Part shown: positions 10,801-19,241 of the stretch, in pieces
Layout: every line of letters begins with the position of its first letter
How positions within the stretch are numbered: the stretch's first letter is position 1
Origin: Macrostomum hystrix
Taxonomy: Eukaryota > Platyhelminthes > Macrostomidae
Direction: 5' to 3'
DNA: 64,000 nt
Assembly (NCBI GenBank): GCA_950097015.1
Contig: CATNEN010000033.1
Coordinates: 2,604,001-2,668,000 of the forward strand
Position numbers and translations under genes: made by a program
The notes under the pieces: model-generated
What the model was told of the DNA's origin: nothing
Seen by the model: only the letters and a program-made list of their open reading frames with translations
Database searches by the model: none

Positions 10801-11558
10801 GTTATACAACTTTAATTTTTATTAACTGAATTCATTGAAACTATTTTCAGAAGTTCTCCAAAAAAGTGTAGATAGACATAAATTTGGGCAACAACAAAAG
10901 TACTATGGCCTTGAAGTCTTTAACAATATAATTCATAATTATTAATTATACTTATATACCATAAGCTAAAAGTACTACAACAATAGATGTTTATTATACA
11001 GGTCAGATTTAAGGACTTAAAACATACTCTTTTTAAATCTTTTTTAGAACGCATACTTTGCTAAAGTTTTTTGTTTACCGATCTAGTTATTTCGCAATTT
11101 AATTATTTGTGTATTACAAATATGTAAGTAGTAATGAAATGCCATATTGCTATAGTAATGTGTGAAACACTTGCACAAAAGGAACTGTGGTCGATGCTTT
11201 ATGTCTACCATACTAAACTATAAATGGTTGAACATAAAAAGCGTCGACATATAAAGATTCAAGCGGAATGTCACATTATTTCATTGAAATTTCAACGCTG
11301 TTTTAACCAATGCAAACTCTAGGTACTCTACGAAAAAACTAAGCTGAAAATATATTTCAAGATAATCTTAAAATAGATATTCTCGATTAGATATCCATTA
11401 AAATGTTTATTGAACGCTGTAACTGTATTCCTGTATGTAGCGCATGAACCCACGTCCCACTTTCACAACTGGATAAGCAAAAGCGATATTTTACAACTGA
11501 ATAAACGAAAGGATATGAATGGGCGAACTCGGACGGCGACTTTAACGTTGTCTGCCAT
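4871..11558 (-). CDS. Kinesin-3 motor protein, KIF28/KLP-6-like, 14 exons, about 990 aa
   Basis: Microtubule plus-end motor. Exons (minus): 11558-11517, 10514-10326, 10213-9896, 9532-9303, 9010-8877, 8787-8717, 8631-8132, 7613-7324, 7237-7083, 6987-6568, 6412-6158, 5521-5417, 5313-5257, 5077-4871. They sum to 2973 nt in one frame. Residues 1-14 carry [10 protein letters not shown]. The P-loop GQTGSGKS is at about 104-111, switch [11 protein letters not shown] at about 218-227 and switch II DLAGSER at about 256-262. The neck region leads to a coiled coil with a poly-Gly tract at about 386-395. An FHA domain follows at about 447-540, then a KIF1-type C2-like region at about 650-830 and a coiled coil at 875-920. 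An Ala/Lys-rich tail ends in CVLQ. The length matches short kinesin-3s (KIF28P/KLP-6) rather than KIF1A, and no PH domain is seen. Intron 1 appears to be U12-type AT-AC; the other twelve are GT-AG. Introns 3 and 7 hold SINEs. An acceptor-like TTTTAG lies 6 nt before the ATG. Subfamily assignment is inferred from architecture. Confidence 0.9.
6479..6552 (+). repeat. tRNA-like (SINE head) relic in a kinesin intron
   Basis: This lies in the 155-bp intron at 6413-6567, opposite in strand to the gene. It shows an A-box-like AGTGGCGAAGCTGCAATGCG and a B-box-like GAGTTCGAATC about 40 nt apart. It differs from the SINE family at 264-599, so it may be a second tRNA-derived family or a decayed tRNA pseudogene. 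A functional tRNA is unlikely because the arms do not pair convincingly. Confidence 0.45.
7759..8081 (-). mobile_element. tRNA-derived SINE, copy 2 in a kinesin intron
   Basis: Reverse-orientation relative of the 264-599 element. On the plus strand it reads tail, body, then a tRNA-like head ending GCCACTCACCCC. It is flanked by a perfect 12-bp duplication, GATCATCAGGGA, at 7747-7758 and 8082-8093. It sits in the intron at 7614-8131 and has the same transcriptional orientation as the kinesin gene. Confidence 0.85.
9642..9841 (-). mobile_element. tRNA-derived SINE, copy 3, head missing
   Basis: About 200 bp match the body and tail of the 264-599 SINE in inverse orientation, including CTCCTGAGCACACA and TCTGCCCTGACTTTCTCATC. 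The tRNA-like head is absent, so the copy is 5'-truncated. An internal (CA)n stretch is expanded. It lies within the intron at 9533-9895 of the kinesin gene. Confidence 0.75.
10515..11516 (-). other. U12-type (AT-AC) intron 1 of the kinesin gene
   Basis: The donor reads ATATCCTTT (minus strand, from 11516), the U12 AT-AC 5' splice-site consensus. A perfect U12 branch-site match, TTCCTTAAC, lies at 10561-10553, and the intron ends in AC at 10516-10515. Removing it joins VRVRPF to NEREK, which restores the canonical kinesin N-terminal motif in frame. No GT or AG is available at either junction. The branch-to-acceptor distance, about 38 nt, is longer than usual. A small hairpin (GTTGG...CCAAC) lies between them. 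Confidence 0.8.
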
Positions 11559-11564
11559 TGCACA

Positions 11565-12350
11565 CTAAAATTTTGGAACGGTGAAAAATCTAATGAACAA
11601 TTTTTAAGACGACCCGAATGAAGTTTTACTAGACGGCATTTACTTTCACTAGAAAAATCTAGGGCAACCGAAACTCAAACAAGGCTATTACTACAGAAAA
11701 TAAACACAAAAGTTTTATATAGCAAGTTTAAAAAAATATTAGTAGTCCAAGATAATTTTTATTTATATTACTAATTTAAAAACAGTTATTGATTTGTAGT
11801 TTTGCTTTAATTGATGTATTATTGTTTAACTATACCGAATCGCCCTAACACCGTTAGAGCTAAATTTTGCTTTGAACCTTCTAATGGCACCTTCTCATAA
11901 TTATACGGCGGTGTCACTTCGTTCTCGCACTTTCTAAAAACGCGTTTGTTTAAAAGTTCTTTTCTCTTAAAACTTTTTTCTCGCTATGTCTAATAGGTAG
12001 CATGACTGCGTTTTGTTCAACCAGACTTCAGCCTGAAGTAATTTTCGAAGCTTAAATTTTGGCGATCGTTTTTATTCTTGTTGGGCGCCTAGAGACTAAA
12101 CAGCTGTGTGTGCAGCTTTTGGAAGCGCTGCACAGTAGCTGCATCGGTGCCATTCGCTTGACATCTGGCCCAACTATGTTAAGTGCAATATAATTTTGTT
12201 ACCATCATAAGATTGTCAGTATAAGACGTAGAAATCTGAAGGGAATTTAAGAGTTCGTTAGCAGAAAACAAAAAGCTAAAAAGAGCAACAGCAGAAAGTG
12301 CGAGCAACCGAAAGGAGAATGATTAGACAAAAATCCGCCCCCAGAGATCA
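11565..12350. other. AT-rich upstream region of the kinesin gene
   Basis: No coding exon recognised. On the minus strand an acceptor-like TTTTAG (11570-11565) lies just before the six-base leader of the kinesin start codon. The rest presumably holds promoter sequence. Confidence 0.4.
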
Positions 12351-12374
12351 ACTATTCATTTCAGCGCAGGCCCG

Positions 12375-12540
12375 GTTCGGCATGACAGCAGCTGTGCCGA
12401 CGTGGAGCTGCCTGAGACCGGATCCGCAGAGGCGCTGACGTGGAACTGCCGGAGACCGGATCTGCAGCTGTGCTGACGTGGAATGGCCCGAGACCGGAAC
12501 GCAGCTGTGCTGACGTGGAGCTCCCGGAATCAACCCGGCC
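12375..12540. repeat. Degenerate 37-39-bp GC-rich tandem repeat
   Basis: About four copies of a unit with core CTGACGTGGARYTGCC and GAGACCGGA, more diverged than the other arrays in the window and ending in a GC-rich island that runs to about 12650. The open frames on both strands here are repeat artefacts. Confidence 0.7.
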
Positions 12541-12689
12541 TGTCCCGACCTGCAGCTGCCTGCATCGACCCAACCCTGCCGAAACTGGAGCCGCCCGGAC
12601 CCGATCGGGAATGAGATCGGGAGGAGGCCGAGACCGCACAAGAAGGTGGGATCGATGAAAGAAAAGGGTTGGCGTGCCTGCCAACCAAC

Positions 12690-13030
12690 TAGTTTAATGA
12701 CAATAACTGTACTAGACTCGAGGCTGCGACCTCACTCACCCCCAATTCTCATGCGTACTGCTGCTATGGTATTATCTCCCCCTCGGATCGAGGGGTTTTA
12801 AAGACACTATATATATCGGTGCGGAGCGCGGAAAAAGATTCGCCGCTCCAGTTAGTTAGAGACTCACTTTGAGCTCCGTTTAGAAAATCATTGTGTTTGC
12901 GTTCTTTCTTAAGTAGAATCAGTGATAACGATCTAGAGAGATCACCACTGCCAGCCGGTATACTGAGTATCGATAGTCGTTAGGAGTTATAGCCTTCAAG
13001 ACTTTTAGACTGCAATAAACCGCTAGACAA
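12690..13030 (+). other. LTR-like or promoter-like block (TATA plus AATAAA)
   Basis: A perfect short hairpin (CCCCTCGGATCGAGGGG, 12779-12795) precedes a strong TATA (TATATATA, about 12808-12816). A GGAGCG...CGCTCC stem follows at 12823-12849, and an AATAAA lies at 13014-13019, about 205 nt after the TATA box. This spacing resembles the U3-R layout of a long terminal repeat, but no second LTR, primer-binding site or target duplication could be confirmed. An unrelated promoter is equally possible. Confidence 0.25.
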
Positions 13031-13598
13031 AGTATAGGAAAACTACGAGTGAAGAAGAGGAACATAAAACTTGAAGCGCTATAGTCAGAAGACTCGAGCT
13101 ATGACGTAGAAATTGCTCACGGAATGTTTTGTTCTGCGATGCACAGTAAAAAAACTGACGATAGTACCAAGACATTTTTTGCGTATACTAATTGAAGGCT
13201 AGTTTTTTATATATTCGCACTTTTGTTTTATTGTTGCATCTATCAACTACGAGCGTAGATGTACACATACATGCCTGAAATCGTTAAAAAGTACATAAAA
13301 CGGTAAGAAAGTAAATGTGCAGACGTTAAGCAAATCAAGGAAATGATTAGAATCCGGTGTGCCGAAAGCAGTTGAGTGAAGTTACCTTAGTAACACATCT
13401 AACAAGTGCTTTTGGTCACTGTCGCAGCTAACTATACAAACAAAATATGAGCACGAGTAGGCCTATTTATCGTTATATTACTCTGGTAAAAATGGTTGCT
13501 CACTGGTATCAGGTCTGCATGTGGTGTCGAATAAATTTTTTTCAGTTGACAAGAAGCTGAACCTTAAAACGCTGAAGCACAAAGTAAAAAAACAGAAG

Positions 13599-13604
13599 TT
13601 TATT
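13599..13604 (-). terminator. Polyadenylation signal of the cornichon gene
   Basis: AATAAA on the minus strand about 65 nt after the stop codon. A second AATAAA overlaps the stop codon itself (GAATAAAAG). Confidence 0.55.
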
Positions 13605-13669
13605 TGGCACTGGCAATTTATCTTCTGTTAAATACCGGCCTAATCCAAGGTGGAAATTGTTACCGACTT

Positions 13670-14092
13670 TTATTCGCCAGCCACCAGGTAGTAAATTATG
13701 CTGTAAAGTAGGACGAAGAACAGCACCAAATAGTACACTAGCTTGAAGGTGCAAAAGTACATAGCCCGCTTAATATAGTTTCGATTGTTGATTTCAAATG
13801 GATCGAACAGGCCAATTTGTCCGCGCGGCAGTGTCAGACAGCGGTAGAAAAGGTAGCAGGGCAGCGGAGCCGCAAGCAGGAACAGAACCCAGTGCAGCGA
13901 CAGCAGCAGCAGCAGCGGCAAAGCGGCGGCCGCGGCTGCCTCTGGCCACACCCATTTATTTAGCCGATCGCAGCCTTCGCGAACATTCAGATAATCGCAG
14001 TCCAGATCAGACAGGGTCATCAGCAGGTAGACAGCTAGGATTAGTAGGGCCAGGCTGCCAATTAGGCAGATGGACATAGCTAGGATAGACAT
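13670..14092 (-). CDS. cnih4: Cornichon family protein, CNIH4-like (140 aa)
   Basis: ER-to-Golgi cargo receptor of the cornichon family, an integral membrane protein that binds COPII components and exports cargo. The single uninterrupted exon shows the family pattern: N-terminal hydrophobic segment, the loop motif TLSDLDCDYLNVREGCDRLN, KWVWPE, then LLLLSLHWVLFLL, a GLFDPFEI segment and a final hydrophobic stretch. The LSDL-CDY signature and the FDP..I.NR motif point to the CNIH4 branch rather than CNIH1-3. I chose the ATG at 14092 because it gives 30 residues before LSDL and a total of 140, as in CNIH4; an upstream ATG at 14113 adds seven residues. A strong acceptor-like CTTGCAG ends at 14132, leaving a leader of about 39 nt. 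Absence of introns could mean a retrocopy or intron loss; no poly(A) tail is visible. Confidence 0.9.
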   Translation of the reverse strand: MSILAMSICLIGSLALLILAVYLLMTLSDLDCDYLNVREGCDRLNKWVWPEAAAAAALPLLLLLSLHWVLFLLAAPLPCYLFYRCLTLPRGQIGLFDPFEINNRNYIKRAMYFCTFKLVYYLVLFFVLLYSIIYYLVAGE

Positions 14093-14139
14093 GGCAGCTG
14101 GGAGCCAGTGCACTGCTGCTTGCTGGTGCTACTGCAAGA

Positions 14140-15960
14140 CCAAGTATAGATATTTTACCAGGTATACTTTAATACGAGTAGAACCAGAGGATTGTAAATG
14201 AAAATGTGGCAGTAAGCAAGCAGTAGATATACAAACTAGTAACTGTTTAGCTTGTTTACAAATTTTAATGGCAATAATGGATGCTACAGATACACCATCA
14301 AGACTTCAGCAACAAAAAACTGTCTAAAAGTTTTCTGCCGAATAGCTGGTCAAGGGTGTTCATTATATTGTTAGAATAGGCAGCACTGGCTAGCTATCAT
14401 TTTGTGGTTCTGGTAGTGGCAATTCCAGGCCCAACACTTCAACTTATTTAACTACTTACCCCATGTTAATGACCATTGAATGAATTATTTATCATTAGAT
14501 AGTGGATTTGAGTTGTGAATTTGATGTTGGTGTTTGTTTATGAATCTGTCTATCTATGTCTATTGCCAGTTAAGTTGCACTTGCTTATTTAAGTAAAATA
14601 ATGATTGTTTTCACTTAAAAATGAAATAGGAATGAGGAAAAAGCTTTCTGGGCTTTAAAATTCATAGAGATGATGGAATTTCTAGGCAAAACAATTGACC
14701 AGATCATTCCTTTACTAAAATACTAACAAAATTCTGTTTAAAAGTTAACATAAAGTTAAATTTGCTTTATTCAGTTAAAAGTTTAGATAACATTAATACA
14801 TATTATTAATATGTATAGCTTGTTTCTAGGCAATAAGCTGGATATTAAGCAATATAACAATATGACATGGACAATAGTAGCAATGATATGTTATTGACAG
14901 GAGCAATTAATGTCTACAACTAGTAACAAGCTACTCCAACCATGTCCTGCAGGTCCACACTGGCAAAAGCCATTGTAGTAGAATGCAGATGGACATAGTG
15001 CAAGCAAGCTATTGGGCTCCTTGAACTTAAATACTAAAAAATAGTTCTAGCCTTAGAAGGTTAAAAAACCAGTGTACATTCAAGTTTTCAGGGGTACTAA
15101 GTTAAAAAAATATCTACATTTGCTCCATCTACAACCACTTTCTATAGATATTGGCTTCCCTATCACAGTATGACAACACTTTGTTAGACATAAGGAATTA
15201 AAAATTTTAGAAGCAAATTCTTGGTCAGATATTTTTGTGGGATAGGCCTAATAGCTAAGAAATAGAGTCAAGTCCCCCAAAACTTTAAGAGTCAGAGTAC
15301 TGAAGATTACTAATATTTATTATAAGATAGACAAAGAGCTTTTGTGGGTTACCCCAATATATAGGCCATATTGAAGATAGCTTTTTGGTTACATTGGAAG
15401 TATTTATTTTTTTATGAATTTTTAAGCATATGTCAGCCTTAACTGTGTGCCAACCCAGGCTTCATTGGCTATTTTTACATTTATGGTATAGGCCTATTAA
15501 ACACTGTATAGAGTTTTTTAAGTTTAACTCTTTTTCAATTAGCAATGTACCTAGACTAACTAAATATGCTACCCAGAAAAACTAAATAAGATAGGCCTAC
15601 TTAGACTAGGCCTATTAACGATGATAAGCCGTGGATAGATGACAGATTTTTCGGCACCAGTTCCAGTTCCAAAGAATGCATAGCACAAAATTCTTAGCAC
15701 TCTTAGCATTTCTTAGCACAAAATGCTTTAAAATATCAAAACTGCCAGAAGTAATCTACTCAAAAATTAAATTTCATCCAGATTCTCTGGCTAATCACTG
15801 AGTAATAGCCTTCTACTTTATTATAGAATGCATGTCTCGTTGATAACATGATAGGTTATAAACAGGCACTCAACGTTTTAGGAAAAATGCAATATAACAA
15901 TTCGACTTTCTTACCAAGTGCGAAAATCGAGTAAAGTACAAATTATATTAAAAATACTTA
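14140..15960. other. AT-rich intergenic region, nothing recognised
   Basis: No significant open frame, tandem array or terminal inverted repeat was seen. The motif TAGGCCTA and variants recur in the 15.4-15.6 kb part. Confidence 0.5.
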
Positions 15961-16074
15961 ACCTTTTATAAAAATGTGTTTATCAAACTAAAAACAATTA
16001 ACATCGTCACAGATAAAGCTGGATAAATTTTTGAATCAGAAAATTTTTTGTAGACTGGAGCACGGGTCTTCCCC

Positions 16075-16180
16075 AGTCGTTTTCCCGTCTGCAACTTTTT
16101 CCCCGCGAAAAATTTTCCCGCAGCGAGGTTTTTCCCGCAGATGTTTGCCCCGCCGAGACTTTCCCGCCATCGGTTTTCGC
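16075..16180. promoter_or_regulatory. Cluster of TTTCCCGC-like motifs
   Basis: Five close variants occur within about 100 bp: TTTTCCCGTC, TTTTTCCCCGCG, TTTTCCCGCAG, TTTTTCCCGCAG and CTTTCCCGCC. They resemble the E2F/DP consensus TTTSSCGC. They also encode a low-complexity GK-rich stretch on the minus strand, which I do not consider coding. Function is inferred only from motif density. Confidence 0.3.
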
Positions 16181-16439
16181 ACCGAAACACACCTCCGATT
16201 TCATCACCATTTTTCTTGTCGTTGCTTACCACACAAAGACTAAAATGCATGGCATCCGATTCCTTAGAAGCGGAATCATATAGTAAATTGGCTTCACTCA
16301 TTTTAAGATATCTTGCCCACCGGCAATTGCTAGCGAAATCCAGTGCTCGAAAAAAATTATTTTCGAAATTTTTTTGCCTTCCTTCAGGCAAAGCTTCGAC
16401 TGTATGCTGAAATCTTGGTGGGGAAGGCATAGGCAAGAA

Positions 16440-17560
16440 AAAATGGCTAGAGAATTGTTAGGGTGTTTCGGTTTCGAGCTTTTTAATTCACGAATCTATG
16501 AAATAGGTAATTGACTCCTAATCACATGGTCAGAAGTTTGAAAAAATGCAATAATATGTAGCATTAGTACATCTAAATAATATATATGGGGGAAAGTGAA
16601 GTATTCTTCAATTCAAGCACTTAATTTCAGTTGCTTATGTTGACCAAGGTGTATAAATGGGCATCGGCATTAGCTGCGGTAGAAATTAGGTCGCATTTGG
16701 CGGCCCCTATTGTGTCGTGGTCTGAAGTCCGCGCAGCTATTTTTAACAAGTATCTCGTCGAGGCACGACACGTCGACAACCACTACTGCACATAGTAGTG
16801 TTCGAAGATTGTTAAAGTTAAAATCCGCGCGAGCTTTTACTGGCGTCTGTAATTGATGAAGTTATAATGAAAGAGTTATAGAGTTTAACCTTTATTTAAT
16901 AGTTAATACGCTTTAATTGATTTCTATAGTTCGTTAAAAATTGGCAGTCGATAGGTGTATATAGCTATTCATATAGGTCTAGTAAGTCTTTCGACAAAAA
17001 GCACACTTTAAACACAATTTTCAAGCCCGCATTCTCTTCCGCAGTAAGTCCTAGAAATAGGCGCTAGGTCCAATAACAGGCGTGCTTGATTGCCGCCAAG
17101 TCAAAGCCAAATCTCGCAGATAAAATGACAATCTCTGTCTAGGACAAGATCCGATGAGCAAATAAAACAACCTCAAAACTTCAATGCGACCGAAGCCAGG
17201 CCGGAAATCTTAATAAACCCTGGAAGTTCACACTTGACAATTCCCCCGAGTTTCCCCCGGGAATGTGGACAATGCAGCTTAACCTGACAATAAATGTGCA
17301 AATATGGCATGGCATGGCATGGCGGCACATCAAAGAGACTTGCAAAATAGCAAAAAATGTAAAACTAATAGTGGTAATGAAATTTTAGACTGTCTGAAAC
17401 ATTTTCTAAACATCCTTTTAATCATGAATAGTTATTGCCTCAAACTCAAATTGCTTATGAATGACATTCTAGTTAATTTACGACTGTCTGCTAATATCGC
17501 TGCGTTAAATTTAATGATAACAAATTACTGTCTGGGGTAAAAATTCCAGAACTGCGTTCA
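16440..17560. other. Intergenic, nothing recognised
   Basis: No exon with splice sites was found. A short (GGCAT)n run occurs near 17305-17325. A 47-codon open frame at about 17566-17710 has fairly even composition but no recognised similarity. Confidence 0.4.
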
Positions 17561-17767
17561 ATTCATGAAAGCGAACCCGACCGGCATCTCGCCCGACCGA
17601 CGGGTCGCGCCGATGCTGCAGACGGTTGATGAAGGGGACCCTGGTGCCTGGGATGCTGAGAACAAAGGTCCCAACGACAGATGGACTCAGAATATTGAAC
17701 CAATATGACAAAGACATGTTTGTTGTCCTTGCCACCAGGGTCTTCGACAAGAATTGCTGAATATCTC

Positions 17768-17956
17768 GACGATGTAGACGTCGGACGGCTTTGAAAGTTA
17801 GTTCATCGTTAAGGACGATGTAGACGTCGGACGGCTTTGAAAGTTAGTTCATCGTTAAGGACGATGTAGACGTCGGACGGCTTTGAAAGTTAGTTCATCG
17901 TTAAGGACGATGTAGACGTCGGACGGCTTTGAAAGTTAGTTCATCGTTAAGGACGA
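17768..17956. repeat. 46-bp tandem repeat, four copies
   Basis: Four essentially identical units with core GATGTAGACGTCGGACGG and GTTAGTTCATCGTTAAG. The near-zero divergence suggests recent amplification. Confidence 0.95.
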
Positions 17957-18158
17957 ACATTTTATCGGTATGGCGGATTTAACTTATTGACTTATTTGAA
18001 ATACACCGGTCTGCTCATTCAACTCGTTCTGTCAAGGCTTCTCATTCTCGTATAAGTTGAAATAAGTGCGCAACTGGCGCAGTGACTGTTTGCTGTTGTA
18101 GGCACTGAAGTGACACAAATGATTGGGACCTGGAAGTGGTCAACTCAACTTATTTTAA

Positions 18159-18428
18159 ATGCGGTATGTGCTTCTGAGGCGAGCTAGTGAGGCAGCTAAT
18201 CAAATTAAACTCTATTCAACTGCCCAGATGTCAATAAACACAGCAGAACTCGACAGACCTAAGTATATTGCGGAAAATGTTTGCACTGATTTTCAATTGG
18301 AGTCCGCTAAGTGGCACCAATTTTGTGCAAAGCAGAGAAAAGGTCTTCTTTCTCGTAGAACAAAAATAAAGTTAAAAAAATTGGAGCTATATGTGGCTGA
18401 CGAATCCCGTACAAAAGACAAGATTTAA
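18159..18428 (+). CDS. Hypothetical 89-aa open frame, weak
   Basis: ATG to TAA frame rich in Lys/Arg, without membrane segments or recognised motifs. It lies between the 46-bp and 30-bp arrays. There is no promoter or splice evidence. It could be a relic of a mobile element or chance. Confidence 0.15.
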   Translation: MRYVLLRRASEAANQIKLYSTAQMSINTAELDRPKYIAENVCTDFQLESAKWHQFCAKQRKGLLSRRTKIKLKKLELYVADESRTKDKI

Positions 18429-18519
18429 TAGTAATTTGAGAGAGCAACACAATCTATTCAATCAGGGTTTGAAGTTATGAGAACAGCTGCAACTTTTCTC
18501 TGAACTCAGTCAATGTATC

Positions 18520-18925
18520 GAGGGAGATGAAGGGATGGGTTGGTGAGTGTAAGGAGATGAAGGGATGGGTTGGTGAGTGTAAGGAGATGAAGGGATGGGT
18601 TGGTGAGTGTAAGGAGATGAAGGGATGGGTTGGTGAGAGTATGGAGATGAAGGGGTGGGTTGGGAGAGTAGGGAGATGAAGGGATGGGTTGGGGAGTGTA
18701 AGGAGATGAAGGGATGGGTTGGGGAGAGTAGGGAGATGAAGGGATGGGTTGGTGAGAGTATGGAGATGAAGGGATGGGTTGGGGAGAGTAGGGAGATGAA
18801 GGGGTGGGTTGGGGAGAGTAGGGAGATGAAGGGATGGGTTGGGGAGAGTAGGGAGATGAAGGGATGGGTTGGGGAGAGTAGGGAGATGAAGGGATGGGTT
18901 GGGGAGAGTAGGGAGATGAAAGGGT
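18520..18925. repeat. 30-bp G-rich minisatellite
   Basis: About 13 copies with core GAGATGAAGGGATGGGTTGG. Units alternate between GGTGAGTGTAA and GGGGAGAGTAG endings in two blocks. Because 30 is a multiple of three, three long but spurious frames exist here. Runs of GGG give G-quadruplex potential on the plus strand. Confidence 0.95.
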
Positions 18926-19241
18926 TGGGGCAGTTCGGAAATGAGTTAGAAGAAAGTGGGGAGATGAAGGGACACACAAAACTAAGAGCACATTACGAGG
19001 CACACGTGGATGAACAAATATCATTTTCGCAAGTTATTCAGTGCATTCAAGGAATTGAACACGATGCAGGCGCAGACAAACTCCGAAGTTTTTACAGCGA
19101 GGAACGAAACAGTGCGACGGCTAGGTAAGAAGGCACAAGCACGATAGTCAAGGTATTTTCACAAAACAGAAAAGACACAGATGCTGAAATGACACATCTA
19201 ACACAACTTGATGTTCTGGAGTTTCAAGTTCAGGCAGGATC

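Noticed and set aside
15966-16436. 156-codon minus-strand frame
   Set aside because: AT-rich with a low-complexity GK segment produced by the TTTCCCGC motif cluster; no domain, splice or promoter support.
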